From positions 62,001 through 126,000 of the forward strand of contig NZ_NGVS01000004.1 in assembly GCF_002777975.1 (NCBI RefSeq): a DNA stretch of 64,000 nucleotides. The letters are read 5' to 3'. Positions 40,131 through 49,497 of the stretch are shown in pieces. Below the pieces are notes generated by a model. That model did no database searches, was not told the origin of the DNA, and was given only the letters and a program-made list of their open reading frames with translations. Position numbers and translations under genes: made by a program. Source of the stretch: Shewanella carassii. GTDB lineage: Bacteria > Pseudomonadota > Gammaproteobacteria > Enterobacterales > Shewanellaceae. Each line of letters begins with the position of its first letter. Within the stretch, counting starts at the first letter, position 1.

Positions 40131-41687
40131 ATGAAGGACTCAAACGCAACGGTGTCGCAACTAGGTGTTCTCAAGCAGAAACTGAATTCCACCAAAGCCG
40201 CGTTAGATGAAATGAATGAAGACAGGAACGCCAAACTGCAGGCGTTACTGCAATTTATTGGCCATCTCAGCCTGGCCTGCAAAGGGCAAAACCTAGAGCT
40301 AGACAACAAACTGGCCAAACTCAGGCATAACCTGGGCACCTATGAACGCATAGATGAAGTGTTACCGGATCTGGTCGAAGTCGAACGATTGCTCAAGAAG
40401 CAATACCACCATGTAATGGGCCAGCTCGAAGAGGGCCGCTCTAGTCTGAGCAAGTTCAGTCGCCAACTGCAACGAGTCGATTCCATGCCAGAGCGCCTCA
40501 AGAAAGAGGTCAGCTATTTCAAACAGGAGCTGGGCAAACCTTTCCATACCGTCTGGGACTATATTCCCAAGGTCGAACAGTTGGTGGGCTTCTACGAGCA
40601 ACTGCTTTGCAGTCAATTCGAAGCCGAATCCCCCATTGCGGTAATGCCCAAACACAGGCAACTGGGCCACGAGCTGGCGCAGATGATCTCCAACATAGAG
40701 TTTCGCAAAGATCAACGCGATCAGGTATTGGTGATCAAAGAGCAGCTGGCATCACCCGACATTGATATCGATACCCTGCTGGAAGCCTATCAAACAATAC
40801 TCTCGCTGCTTTTAGACAACATCGCCCGCGAAAAAACCGCTTCGCAGGAGTTTCTGTTTGCCCTCAACGACGCCTTGAGCGCCGTGCGCGAAGTGGTCAG
40901 CGACTCCTACAACCAATCCCAGCGCAGCCATCAGCTTAAGAGTCAACTGAATCGAGAGATCAACACCCAAGTCGACAGCGTGGGGGAGTCGCTGGTGGAT
41001 ATCGAAGATATTACCGAACTCAAACAGCAGATCAGCGAGCAACTGGCCGCCATTCGCGCCAGCCTGGCCCGCAAAGAAGCGCTGGAGCAAAGAGAACAGG
41101 CACTGCTGCGTAAGTCGATGGAAACCATGCGCAAAGAGCTCAATGACCTCACAAGTGAAGCCTCCACTTACAAGGAAAGATTATTCGAGCAGCAAAAGCT
41201 CAACATGCTCGATACCCTCACCCAGCTGCCCAACCGTGCGGCCATGGAGGAGCGGATGGAGCAGGAATACCGTCACTTCCAGCGCAACAAACAACCCTTA
41301 TGGCTGGCAGTCGCCGACATAGATCACTTCAAATCCATCAACGACAGCTTTGGCCATACCACAGGAGATAAGACACTGCAGGTCATCGCCATGGCGTTGA
41401 AAAACTCTTTGCGTGATACTGAATTTGTTGCCCGCTATGGCGGTGAAGAATTTGTACTCATTATCCCCGATGTCTCACCCAAGGACATAGAACAGCTATT
41501 GAACAGAGTGCGCGAAAAAATTAAAAATATTCCGTTTAAATTTAAAAATCAGCGTATTACAGTTACAGTATCCATAGGGGCCGCACAAATCATTGATGGC
41601 GAACACATTCAGGAAACCTTCGAACGCGCCGATGCCGCCCTCTATAAGGCCAAACATGAAAGCCGTGACAGAGTCATTATAGATTGA
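40131..41687 (+). CDS. Diguanylate cyclase (GGEEF domain)
   Basis: A 518-residue cytoplasmic protein that should make cyclic di-GMP from two GTP. The N-terminal 340 residues are helical with long coiled-coil stretches and no membrane segment; the C-terminal GGDEF domain begins at [16 protein letters not shown]. The active loop RYGGEEF (437-441) is intact. The inhibitory I-site position is RDTE (428-431) instead of RxxD, so feedback control by c-di-GMP may be weakened. The ATG at 40131 was chosen over 40095 because AAGGAAAG lies 8 bases upstream. Its 3' end overlaps an RNA structure that can control ppnN. Confidence 0.9.
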   Translation: MKDSNATVSQLGVLKQKLNSTKAALDEMNEDRNAKLQALLQFIGHLSLACKGQNLELDNKLAKLRHNLGTYERIDEVLPDLVEVERLLKKQYHHVMGQLEEGRSSLSKFSRQLQRVDSMPERLKKEVSYFKQELGKPFHTVWDYIPKVEQLVGFYEQLLCSQFEAESPIAVMPKHRQLGHELAQMISNIEFRKDQRDQVLVIKEQLASPDIDIDTLLEAYQTILSLLLDNIAREKTASQEFLFALNDALSAVREVVSDSYNQSQRSHQLKSQLNREINTQVDSVGESLVDIEDITELKQQISEQLAAIRASLARKEALEQREQALLRKSMETMRKELNDLTSEASTYKERLFEQQKLNMLDTLTQLPNRAAMEERMEQEYRHFQRNKQPLWLAVADIDHFKSINDSFGHTTGDKTLQVIAMALKNSLRDTEFVARYGGEEFVLIIPDVSPKDIEQLLNRVREKIKNIPFKFKNQRITVTVSIGAAQIIDGEHIQETFERADAALYKAKHESRDRVIID

Positions 41688-41721
41688 CAACAATGACTCC
41701 TGTTTACGCTCAAGGAGTCAT
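41671..41721 (+). promoter_or_regulatory. Possible RNA switch controlling ppnN translation
   Basis: Three segments can pair in two exclusive ways. Segment 1 GAGTCATT (41671-41678) is complementary to segment 2 AATGACTC (41692-41699). Segment 2 as ATGACTCCT (41693-41701) is also complementary to segment 3 AGGAGTCAT (41713-41721), a nine-base stem that hides the AAGGAG ribosome site of ppnN. Segment 1 is inside the diguanylate cyclase gene, whose stop is at 41685-41687. Terminating ribosomes there would disturb the structure, so translation of the two genes may be coupled. No T-run follows, so it is not a terminator. Confidence 0.55.
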
Positions 41722-41722
41722 C

Positions 41723-43078
41723 ATGATAGTCAGGATCAGTCCCCGCGGCAGTATGGATCAACTGTCGCAACTGGAGGCGGATCGCCTCAAACAAAGTGCC
41801 AAGAGTGATCTTTACCAACTCTACCGTAACTGCTCTTTAGCCGTATTGGCCTCTGGGCAACAGACTGACAATGCCAAGGAGCTGTTTGAACAATTTCAGG
41901 ACTTTGAAATCAATGTATTGCGCCGGGAGCGAGGCATCAAGCTGGAACTTATCAATCCTCCAGCATGTGCCTTTGTCGATGAGCAGATCATAGTCGGCAT
42001 TCAGGAGCATCTGTTTGCCGTACTCAGGGACATCATCTACGTCAGCAACAAGTACGATGGCCTGAAACACATCAACCTCACCAACGCCAGCCATATCACC
42101 AATGTGGTGTTCGATATTCTGAGAAACGCCAGAGCCATTCCACCGATGCAGGATCCCAATGTGGTGGTTTGTTGGGGCGGCCACTCGATAAACGATACCG
42201 AATACAGATACACCAAAGAGGTGGGCTACCAGTTGGGGCTAAGAATGCTGGATATCTGTACCGGTTGCGGGCCGGGAGCCATGAAGGGGCCAATGAAAGG
42301 CGCCGCTATCGGTCATGCCAAGCAGCGTATTCATAACGCCCGTTACATAGGCCTGACCGAGCCGAGCATTATCGCCGCCGAACCGCCCAACCAAATCGTC
42401 AATGAACTGGTGATTCTGCCGGATATTGAAAAACGCCTGGAGGCCTTTGTGCGTCTGGGGCACGGTATCGTCATTTTCCCCGGCGGTGCCGGCACCGCAG
42501 AAGAACTACTGTATCTTCTGGGTATCTTGCTCAATCGTGAAAATGCCGATATTCCCTTCCCGCTGGTGCTCTCAGGCCCCAAAGAAAGCGAAGCCTATTT
42601 CCGCGAAATCGATGCCTTTATCGGCGCCACCCTTGGCGAGCAGGCGCAGCAGAAATACCAAATCATCATAGATGATGCGCCTCAGGTCGCACGCGTCATG
42701 CGAGCGGGTATGGAAGAGGTAAAATGTCATCGCAAAAAAACCGGCGATGCCTACCAATACCAGTGGAGTCTCAAGATAGAACCTGAATTCCAACTGCCCT
42801 TTGTGCCCACTCATGAAGTGATGGAAAACCTCAACCTGCACTTCCAGAGCAATAAAGCTGAACTGGCAGCCAACCTGCGCAAGGCATTTTCAGGTATAGT
42901 GGCCGGTAATGTTAAGGCTAACACCATGAAAAACATCGAACGCTTGGGCCCCTTCAAGTTAAAAGGAGACCCTGAGTTGATGGCTTTGATGGATAAATTA
43001 CTGGGCGCCTTTGTCAGCCAACAAAGAATGAAGTTGCCGGGCTCTGCTTATGTGCCCTGTTATCAAATAATGAAATGA
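41723..43078 (+). CDS. ppnN: Pyrimidine/purine nucleotide 5'-monophosphate nucleosidase
   Basis: A 451-residue PpnN (YgdH) of the LOG superfamily that splits nucleoside monophosphates to base and ribose-5-phosphate; in E. coli it binds (p)ppGpp and is stimulated by it. Conserved parts are [41 protein letters not shown] and the PGGAGTAEE motif of the active site. The ATG at 41723 gives [12 protein letters not shown], like E. coli MITHISPLGSMD; the frame opens 39 bases earlier without a ribosome site. It overlaps xni by 4 bp, the same pair as in E. coli. Confidence 0.95.
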   Translation: MIVRISPRGSMDQLSQLEADRLKQSAKSDLYQLYRNCSLAVLASGQQTDNAKELFEQFQDFEINVLRRERGIKLELINPPACAFVDEQIIVGIQEHLFAVLRDIIYVSNKYDGLKHINLTNASHITNVVFDILRNARAIPPMQDPNVVVCWGGHSINDTEYRYTKEVGYQLGLRMLDICTGCGPGAMKGPMKGAAIGHAKQRIHNARYIGLTEPSIIAAEPPNQIVNELVILPDIEKRLEAFVRLGHGIVIFPGGAGTAEELLYLLGILLNRENADIPFPLVLSGPKESEAYFREIDAFIGATLGEQAQQKYQIIIDDAPQVARVMRAGMEEVKCHRKKTGDAYQYQWSLKIEPEFQLPFVPTHEVMENLNLHFQSNKAELAANLRKAFSGIVAGNVKANTMKNIERLGPFKLKGDPELMALMDKLLGAFVSQQRMKLPGSAYVPCYQIMK

Positions 43079-43857
43079 ACCGATTACTGATTATCGATGG
43101 CATGAATCTGGTGCGCCGCCTACATGCGGCGCAGCCGGATGATGCCGACATGCAAGGGCTGACCGAACGCAGCCGCAATGCTTGCCAGAAGCTTATTCGC
43201 CAGCACAGTCCTACCCATGTGGCCATTGTCTGGGACGGCGATGAAGAATCCTGGCGCAAACGCCTGTATCCGGATTACAAGAAAGGCCGCAAGCCTATGC
43301 CCCAAGCCTTGGCCGATGGCCTGCCGGCACTGAAACAGGCATTGGCCGAAGCGGGAATAGGCTCCATCAATGCGCTATCGGAAGCCGATGATGTTATCGC
43401 CACCTTGGCCAGCAAGTTGTGCCTGCACGGTGGTGAGGCGATTATCGTCTCTACCGACAAGGGCTTTTGCCAGCTGAGGTTACCGCGTTTACTGCTGTGG
43501 GATCATTTCAATGGCGCCGCCATGGATATTGCCGCACTGGAGCAAAAACTCGGCATAGAGCAGAGCCAGCTGCTGGACTTTATGGCCCTCAGCGGCGACA
43601 GTGGCAATAAGATCCCCGGCATCCAGGGAATAGGTCCCAAGACGGCCGGCGAATTGCTCAGAAGCTTTCGCACCCTGGCCAATGTCTACAATGCGCTCGA
43701 TACTTTGGGCGCCAAGCAAGCCAAAAAGCTAACCGAAGGCAAGGAGATGGCGCGCCTCAGCTATCGGTTGGCAAAACTGCGCACGGATCTCGAACTTAAT
43801 ATTCGCTTGAACCAGTATAGAGTCAAAGAAAGCGAAGACTCTCAGCGCTCAACTTAA
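43075..43857 (+). CDS. xni: Flap endonuclease Xni
   Basis: A 260-residue 5' nuclease-like protein (ExoIX/Xni), related to the 5'-3' exonuclease domain of DNA polymerase I. It shows [11 protein letters not shown] at the start, [11 protein letters not shown] with paired Asp residues, and a helix-hairpin-helix [17 protein letters not shown]. The DKD motif of active polymerase-type enzymes reads DKGFCQL, as in E. coli Xni, which lacks one metal site but retains flap cleavage. The ATGA junction couples it to ppnN. Confidence 0.93.
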   Translation: MNRLLIIDGMNLVRRLHAAQPDDADMQGLTERSRNACQKLIRQHSPTHVAIVWDGDEESWRKRLYPDYKKGRKPMPQALADGLPALKQALAEAGIGSINALSEADDVIATLASKLCLHGGEAIIVSTDKGFCQLRLPRLLLWDHFNGAAMDIAALEQKLGIEQSQLLDFMALSGDSGNKIPGIQGIGPKTAGELLRSFRTLANVYNALDTLGAKQAKKLTEGKEMARLSYRLAKLRTDLELNIRLNQYRVKESEDSQRST

Positions 43858-43878
43858 ACAATAAAATGGAAAAAACGT

Positions 43879-44286
43879 ATGAAAGGTAAGGCCCCTGTGA
43901 TTATCGGCAGCATCTTTATCGCCTATCTGCTCTTCGTTGCCGTGGTTATTCTCTTCTATGAGCCCAAGCCGGAAGAGATGAGCTGGGAAGACAGGCAAGC
44001 CTATAACCAGTCTATGGTTTCCGAGCTGCAACTGGGGCAAACACTGGAACAAACCATGGAAACCCTGGGTAGAGCCGATTTCAGCGAAGCCATGCAAACC
44101 CATGGTCAGTCGCTGCAAGTGCTCTTCTACCGCACCCAGCATGTCAAATCAGACGGCAAGACCACCAAAGATGAGTGCACCCCACTGTTATTCAAAGATG
44201 GTCGACTCCAGGCCTGGGGCGAGGATACTTACCAGCAATATCTGCAGCACCCCCTGCAGGAGCAATCTCCCCCCAATAGCAACTAG
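43879..44286 (+). CDS. DUF3192 family protein
   Basis: A 135-residue protein with one N-terminal membrane segment (about residues 5-27) and a soluble domain outside. The domain matches the DUF3192 family of Shewanella and relatives, with SELQLGQTLEQTMETLGRAD near residues 47-66 and VLFYRTQHVKSDGKTT. The fold resembles small outer-membrane assembly proteins of the BamE type, but this is only a loose resemblance. It starts 21 bp after xni. The function is unknown. Confidence 0.8.
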   Translation: MKGKAPVIIGSIFIAYLLFVAVVILFYEPKPEEMSWEDRQAYNQSMVSELQLGQTLEQTMETLGRADFSEAMQTHGQSLQVLFYRTQHVKSDGKTTKDECTPLLFKDGRLQAWGEDTYQQYLQHPLQEQSPPNSN

Positions 44287-44566
44287 CCAAGCGAAGCAAA
44301 AGGCCAAATATCGAGACTGAGACGAGTTGCGGCGCCACCACCAAAGCCAAAGTCCTTTATAGCCTCCGCTGTTGAAGCACAACCGCCCGACAACATGCTT
44401 CTCTCTCCAAGCCCACTCCAGCTGCATCAAGCGGCGCTGCGCAATAGTCTTGCCGACAGCCCCCGGCCCTGTGATAAAATCACCGCTATGAATTACGCAG
44501 GGCACCTTAGGTTGTATGTCATGCGTTGACTAAAGCCTGCATAGCAGGATAACAATTCCGAGGTAA

Positions 44567-44827
<261 letters not shown>

Positions 44828-44837
44828 GGATAAAATG

Positions 44838-45035
44838 ATGAAAACAATACTGCTTATTGCTGCATTACTCAGCCTTGGCGCCTGTGCCGAACTCAAGGAA
44901 ACCGGCCGCTCTATAGGTCATACAACTAAAGAAGTCACCAAAGAGATAGGCCACACCACTCGGGATGTGACCCGAGAAATCGGCCACGCTTCCCGTGATG
45001 CCGCCAAGTCAGTCAAGGAAGAACTGCAAGATTGA
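44838..45035 (+). CDS. Small lipoprotein with 11-residue repeats
   Basis: A 65-residue lipoprotein of the entericidin-like size class. The signal peptide ends in the lipobox LGAC (Cys17 counting from the second of two adjacent ATG codons; the first is at 44835). The mature part has an 11-residue helical repeat (IGHTTKEVTKE, IGHTTRDVTRE, IGHASRDAAKS), suggesting an amphipathic helix or coiled coil. AAGGAT lies upstream. It follows yfhL by 7 bp and is probably co-transcribed. The role is unknown; attachment to a membrane is inferred. Confidence 0.8.
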   Translation: MKTILLIAALLSLGACAELKETGRSIGHTTKEVTKEIGHTTRDVTREIGHASRDAAKSVKEELQD

Positions 45036-45072
45036 CTGTACTGGCGCGGCTCAGCCTCCTGCCAGCCAATTA

Positions 45073-45441
45073 TCAAGCTGCGTTCGCTCGCATGCCGTGA
45101 GGCACGGGCAAACCGGCTTGATTGACATTGACGAAGACCATCTTATCTATGCTGACTATCGGTGCCAGATTCAATTTATTACGCACTTCGCAGCGAATGG
45201 TGATCGAGGTATGACCCAGACTGATAAGCTCGAGGCCGAACTCAATCACATCACCAAGCTTGGCCGGGGTCATAAAGTTAATTTCCGAGATAAGTTTGGT
45301 CACATGGCTGACACTCTTCATCTGACAAGCGGCGAAGATGGCCGCCTCCTCATCAATCCAGCTCATTAGCTGGCCGCCGAACAGGGCTCCCGCCGGGTTG
45401 AGATGCTCGTGTTTAACCAAACGCCGACTGTAGTATTTCAT
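45073..45441 (-). CDS. Acyl-CoA thioesterase, YciA/BACH hotdog family
   Basis: A 122-residue single hotdog-fold thioesterase. It contains the NPAGALFGGQLMSWIDEEAA block with the catalytic acidic residue of the YciA/cytosolic acyl-CoA hydrolase group, and a VSHVTKLISEINF strand. The ATG at 45441 (MKYYSRRLV) is preceded by GAGGA 8 bases upstream; the frame opens 13 codons earlier at a GTG without good support. It would cleave acyl-CoA esters in the cytoplasm. It is shorter than typical YciA at the C-terminus by about ten residues but shows no frameshift. Confidence 0.85.
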   Translation of the reverse strand: MKYYSRRLVKHEHLNPAGALFGGQLMSWIDEEAAIFAACQMKSVSHVTKLISEINFMTPAKLGDVIEFGLELISLGHTSITIRCEVRNKLNLAPIVSIDKMVFVNVNQAGLPVPHGMRANAA

Positions 45442-45606
45442 GTTTATGTCCTCGTGTTCGCCTGTGATTGGAATTCTCACTTGAACTAAAGCAAATTGGA
45501 CACCAAACTTTCAATCATTACAATTCAATAAGTTACATAACACTTTGCGAGTAAATGCCATTACGATGCACCAGAAACACGCCTGCTGCACCGCAATGGT
45601 TCGAGC

Positions 45607-46623
45607 TCAAACCTGGCTGAGCACCCGCTTGAAGGCCAGCAAAGTCTTGTCGATATCGGCGGCGCTAATATCTTTGTGGGTCACCAAGCGTAGCTGTCGG
45701 GCACCGCTGATGCGCACTCCCTCTTGTAGCAAGCCTTTGACCAACGCCTGGATATCCACCTCTTCGGCCAGAGTGGCAAACACCATATTGGTTTGTACCT
45801 GGCTCATATCCAAGGTTAACTCTTGCAACTGACTCAAACCTTCAGCCAAAGCCCTGGCATTGGCATGATCTTCTGCCAGACGTGCCACCTGCTCGGTTAA
45901 TGCCAGCTCGGCTGCCGCGGCCAAAATACCGGCCTGGCGCATCCCACCACCCAGCATCTTCCGCCAGCGACGCGCCTTATGAATAAGCCTCTCATCCCCC
46001 AGTAATAAAGAGCCAACCGGCGCAGCCAACCCCTTGGAGAGACAGAGGGATACCGAGTCGAAATATTGAGTTATATCGGCTATCTCCAGCCCCTGCGCCA
46101 CAGCGGCATTGGCCACCCGAGCGCCATCGAGATGGATTTTCAAACCGTGATTGAACGCCAGTTGCTGCGCCTTGGCCAGATATTCCTGCGGCAATACCTT
46201 GCCGCCTATGGTGTTTTCCAGGCTCAAGAGGCGAGTGCGGGCAAAGTGAAAATCATCGGGTTTAATGGCGGCGCGAATATCTTCAAGCGCTATGCTGCCA
46301 TCGGCCTGATTATTCAGTGGTTGAGGCTGAATACTGCCAAGCACGGCCGCACCACCGCCTTCAAACTTATAGTTATGAGCTTGTTGGCCACACAGATATT
46401 CATCACCCCGCTCACAGTGGGACATGAGCGCCAGCAGGTTGGCTTGAGTGCCAGAGCTGGTAAACAAGGCAGAGTCAAAACCGAACATCTCGGCGGCCAT
46501 GGCTTCGAGGCGGTTAACCGTAGGGTCATCGCCATAAACATCATCCCCTACCTGCGCGGTCGCCATGGCTTGGCGCATCGCGGCAGTAGGTTGGGTCACA
46601 GTATCACTTCTGAAATCTATCAT
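45607..46623 (-). CDS. ltaE: Low-specificity L-threonine aldolase
   Basis: A 338-residue PLP enzyme that splits L-threonine or L-allo-threonine to glycine and acetaldehyde. It begins MIDFRSDTVTQPT, has the substrate loop GDDVYGDDPTVNRLE, a FTSSGTQANLLAL block, HLDGARVANA with the cofactor Asp, and SLCLSKGLAAPVGS with the PLP Lys near residue 200. Length equals the E. coli enzyme within a few residues. The start has GGGGGAG next to it. It stands alone between two short gaps. Confidence 0.95.
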   Translation of the reverse strand: MIDFRSDTVTQPTAAMRQAMATAQVGDDVYGDDPTVNRLEAMAAEMFGFDSALFTSSGTQANLLALMSHCERGDEYLCGQQAHNYKFEGGGAAVLGSIQPQPLNNQADGSIALEDIRAAIKPDDFHFARTRLLSLENTIGGKVLPQEYLAKAQQLAFNHGLKIHLDGARVANAAVAQGLEIADITQYFDSVSLCLSKGLAAPVGSLLLGDERLIHKARRWRKMLGGGMRQAGILAAAAELALTEQVARLAEDHANARALAEGLSQLQELTLDMSQVQTNMVFATLAEEVDIQALVKGLLQEGVRISGARQLRLVTHKDISAADIDKTLLAFKRVLSQV

Positions 46624-46986
46624 CTCTCCCCCAATTCACTTTCCTTGCCCGTTAACTGACACCATTTGGGCCAGAGCACTCTAGCGCTCTCCAACCCAGC
46701 TGTACAGCACCCACGAAACCGCCCCTCAGTTAACTTAGATTTTTATCAAGTTCAACGGCTAAACAAATCCAAACAAATTGAGAACAAGCAAAACCCAAAA
46801 TGACACAGTAATATTCATGAACTTTTGTTTAAAAATTCCATTTGAATCATAAAAATATAGAATCTTTATTATTTAGATGAAATTTTGAGATAAATAAAAC
46901 TAATCCAAATTTTTAATTAAAATCGCTGTTAAAGCGGTTTTCTTTACGGCAAAATTCAGATCCTTTGTGATTTTGATACGAATACT
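46624..46986. other. AT-rich divergent promoter region
   Basis: A 363-bp gap between ltaE and the TRIC-type gene, clearly richer in A and T than the surrounding genes from about 46740. A nine-base stem AAAATCGCT/AGCGGTTTT (46919-46941) with a five-base loop lies 46 bp before the downstream start and is followed by CTTTA. No gene is visible. The composition would suit binding by H-NS-type proteins. Confidence 0.5.
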
Positions 46987-47628
46987 ATGCAAGAAGCTCA
47001 GTTTATCGCCATACTCTGGCTGATTGGTGTACTGGCCGAAGCAATGACCGGCGCATTGGCGGCGGGAAGAAAACAGATGGATCTCTTTGGCGTAGTCATA
47101 GTGGGCTGTGCCACCGCCATAGGGGGCGGCACGCTCAGAGATATGTTGCTGGGTAACTATCCGCTGATCTGGGTAGAAAACTGGCATTATCTGCTGGCCA
47201 TTGGCTTTGCTTCGCTGCTGACAGTGATTATCGCACCCGTAATGCGCTATTTGTCGAAACTGTTTCTGGCAATCGATGCGCTTGGCCTGGCGGTATTTTC
47301 GATTGTCGGAGCCCAAAAGACACTGCTGCTGGGCTTCAGCCCTGTGGTCGCCGTAGTGATGGGAGTGATTACCGGAGCATTTGGCGGTATTATTCGCGAC
47401 ATTCTCTGTAATCAAATGCCGCTCATCTTCCGCAAAGAGTTATATGCAGTGATCTCTATCATCACCGCGGGACTCTACGTGGTTCTATCGCAATGGCAAT
47501 TGCCGGAATGGATCAATCTCAGTCTGTGTCTCACTCTGGGATTCAGTTTGCGGATGCTGGCTATCAAGTACCACTGGGCCATGCCAACCTTCGACTATCA
47601 AACCGGATCAGATCCACATCCGGACTGA
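46987..47628 (+). CDS. TRIC-type cation channel family protein (UPF0126)
   Basis: A 213-residue inner-membrane protein with seven hydrophobic segments built from two similar halves, each holding a GGGTLRD or GGIIRD motif, which mark the UPF0126/TRIC family. Characterised prokaryotic members are trimeric monovalent-cation channels; the E. coli relatives are YicG and YadS. The ATG lacks a strong ribosome site. It is single, with a converging terminator behind it. Confidence 0.9.
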   Translation: MQEAQFIAILWLIGVLAEAMTGALAAGRKQMDLFGVVIVGCATAIGGGTLRDMLLGNYPLIWVENWHYLLAIGFASLLTVIIAPVMRYLSKLFLAIDALGLAVFSIVGAQKTLLLGFSPVVAVVMGVITGAFGGIIRDILCNQMPLIFRKELYAVISIITAGLYVVLSQWQLPEWINLSLCLTLGFSLRMLAIKYHWAMPTFDYQTGSDPHPD

Positions 47629-47661
47629 CCGAACCGCATCACCAGGGTTATTCAACATAGC

Positions 47662-47688
47662 AAACGCCGGCTCATAAGCCGGCGTTTT
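47662..47688. terminator. Bidirectional terminator between the TRIC gene and tpx
   Basis: AAACGCCGGC and GCCGGCGTTT pair over ten bases with a seven-base loop, placed between two converging genes. Confidence 0.88.
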
Positions 47689-47693
47689 GACAT

Positions 47694-48284
47694 TCAGCCC
47701 TGATTGATTGCCTTCAGGGCTTTGAGCGCTGCATCGTAATCAGGGTGGTGAGACACATCTGCCACCAGCTCACGATACTTAAGCTTACCACTGGCATCTA
47801 TGATAAATATCGCTCTGGCCAATAAACCACGATTAGGGATCAGCAAACCATATTTATTGCCAAAGTCACGCCAAACCGAATCAGACAGCACTTTGATTTT
47901 ATGGACATCCTCCACTTTGCAGAAACGCTTCTGAGCAAAGGGTAAATCCTCACTGATTGTCAACATGACGACAGAGTCATCAAACTTGCCAAACTCTTTA
48001 TTGAATCTCTTGGTCTGCAAGGCACAAACGCCGGTATCCAAACTGGGAACCGCGCTGATAAGCACTGTCTTGCCCTTGAAGTCACTTAAGGTCACTGGGG
48101 CAAACTGGTCATCCACGACCTTAAAACCGGGGGCCGCCTGGTTGAGTTCAGGCAACTTCCCCATCAGGGTGACACGTTCGCCCCCCATTTTGACCTCGGC
48201 CGCCACGTTTCCTTCTGCCGCGTTAGCCGTGGCACTTGCCAGAGCCAATACCCACACAGCACTCCACTTTGTCAATTTCAGCAT
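47694..48284 (-). CDS. tpx: Thiol peroxidase with signal peptide
   Basis: A 196-residue atypical 2-Cys peroxiredoxin of the Tpx family, which reduces hydrogen peroxide and organic peroxides. The peroxidatic Cys87 lies in PSLDTGVCALQ and the resolving Cys122 in FAQKRFCKVED, with the Tpx spacing. Unlike E. coli Tpx it begins with a clear signal peptide (residues 1-23, cut after ANA), so it should act in the periplasm. The ATG at 48284 was used as AAGGAA lies 9 bases upstream. It is single. Confidence 0.93.
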   Translation of the reverse strand: MLKLTKWSAVWVLALASATANAAEGNVAAEVKMGGERVTLMGKLPELNQAAPGFKVVDDQFAPVTLSDFKGKTVLISAVPSLDTGVCALQTKRFNKEFGKFDDSVVMLTISEDLPFAQKRFCKVEDVHKIKVLSDSVWRDFGNKYGLLIPNRGLLARAIFIIDASGKLKYRELVADVSHHPDYDAALKALKAINQG

Positions 48285-48398
48285 AGTTTTGTTTCCTTGA
48301 GGTAAATTCACCACTACGAATATACCATCGCAGGTAAAAAAGTGAGCCTCGGAGCGGTAATAATGACCATCATTGCCAACGCCGCGACGCGTGCAGAC

Positions 48399-49166
48399 TC
48401 AGCCGCTAAGGTGCCATTGCAGTTTCCAGTTGATGGCTGCAGGCGCCCCAAGGGTCAGGGCCAATCGATAACCCGGCTCCATATGGCCAAGCCAACTCTG
48501 CCATCGGGTGTTTTCCTTAGGCTTTAACAAAAGCCCACGGCGCATCGAAGCAATCTCGGCAGGCCGCTCGGCCGAGCATGCTTCCCCGGAACTCAAGTCG
48601 AACGCAAACCCATCAAGCGGCTGCGCCAACCCCTTGCCGGTCGCCTTGATATAAGACTCTTTCAAGGCCCAGAGGTCGAAAAACGCCTCTCGCCGCGCGG
48701 CATCATCCAGATTTCGTAACTGCTGCAGCTCAAAAGGCGCAAAATAGTGGCGCATCACAGTATCGATAGCCGTGCGCATCCGTAAACGCTCTATATCGAC
48801 GCCAAGCTGCAACTCAGGGGAAGGATGTTTCAGCAATGCCAACAGCAGCCAATCACCGCTGTGACTGAGGTTAAAATGCAGCTGAGTCTGTTGAAACTGC
48901 TCATCACAAAGGCGCGGCTTACCCTGGGGACCATAATCGAAACACCACTCCCGGGCTGCAAGCGGCGCTTGAGTACTCAGGGTCTTTCTCAGCAAGGCGC
49001 GACTTGTTATTGCCCGTTGCTTTACCTCTTTATGGCTTATTCGGGCAAACTTTTCCCGCTCGGCCGGCGTCAGGCACAGCGCCAGATCTTTGAGTTTTAA
49101 AGGCTCACTCGGGCGTAAGGGATACAAAAAGAGCTGCACGGCGTTGATGGGAGGCTCCAAAACCAA
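48399..49166 (-). CDS. pfaE: 4'-phosphopantetheinyl transferase PfaE
   Basis: A 255-residue Sfp-type phosphopantetheinyl transferase that transfers the pantetheine arm of CoA to carrier proteins. GVDIER and the WALKESYIKATGKGL motif supply metal and CoA contacts. In EPA producers a gene of this type, PfaE, activates the ACP domains of PfaA; it lies here about 1.5 kb from pfaA on the other strand, as in the known Shewanella clusters. The open frame begins with TTG at 49166 and no strong ribosome site, so the exact start is uncertain. Alternative starts further in would remove up to nine residues. Confidence 0.9.
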   Translation of the reverse strand: MVLEPPINAVQLFLYPLRPSEPLKLKDLALCLTPAEREKFARISHKEVKQRAITSRALLRKTLSTQAPLAAREWCFDYGPQGKPRLCDEQFQQTQLHFNLSHSGDWLLLALLKHPSPELQLGVDIERLRMRTAIDTVMRHYFAPFELQQLRNLDDAARREAFFDLWALKESYIKATGKGLAQPLDGFAFDLSSGEACSAERPAEIASMRRGLLLKPKENTRWQSWLGHMEPGYRLALTLGAPAAINWKLQWHLSG

Positions 49167-49212
49167 GGGGGAGTAGGCTATTTTGCCCTGGCCTCCCCCT
49201 CGGTCTCAAGTG

Positions 49213-49497
49213 CTAATCATTCATGTTTTGCTGATTCATTTTATCGACATAGGCTCTCGCCTCTTCCCGCTCTCTTTCCCGCTGCTGGGCGGTTGTACAG
49301 CGGCGGTTGGGAATATTGCTGCCGGTGACCCTAACCCGATCGCAGCGGTATCCCTGTTCATCGAGTCTTTGTTGACGGGCCGCGTCCTCTGGCGACAACT
49401 CGGCGGTCGTGGCACTGGTACCACTGCAACCGGCGCCAAGTACTGTAAACAAGGCCGCACTCGCCATTCCCAATAGATTATTTTTTGTTAAATACAC
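49213..49497 (-). CDS. Small Cys-containing lipoprotein, unknown function
   Basis: A 94-residue lipoprotein. The signal peptide ends in LGAGC (Cys24). The mature part has two further Cys residues ([12 protein letters not shown] and NRRCTTAQQ) that may form a disulfide, and an Arg/Glu-rich helical end ([17 protein letters not shown]). The start is GTG with GGAGAG upstream. Similar proteins occur beside pfa genes in Shewanella as far as I can recall, but no role is known. It lies 46 bp upstream of pfaE on the same strand and may share its transcript. Confidence 0.75.
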   Translation of the reverse strand: MYLTKNNLLGMASAALFTVLGAGCSGTSATTAELSPEDAARQQRLDEQGYRCDRVRVTGSNIPNRRCTTAQQREREREEARAYVDKMNQQNMND

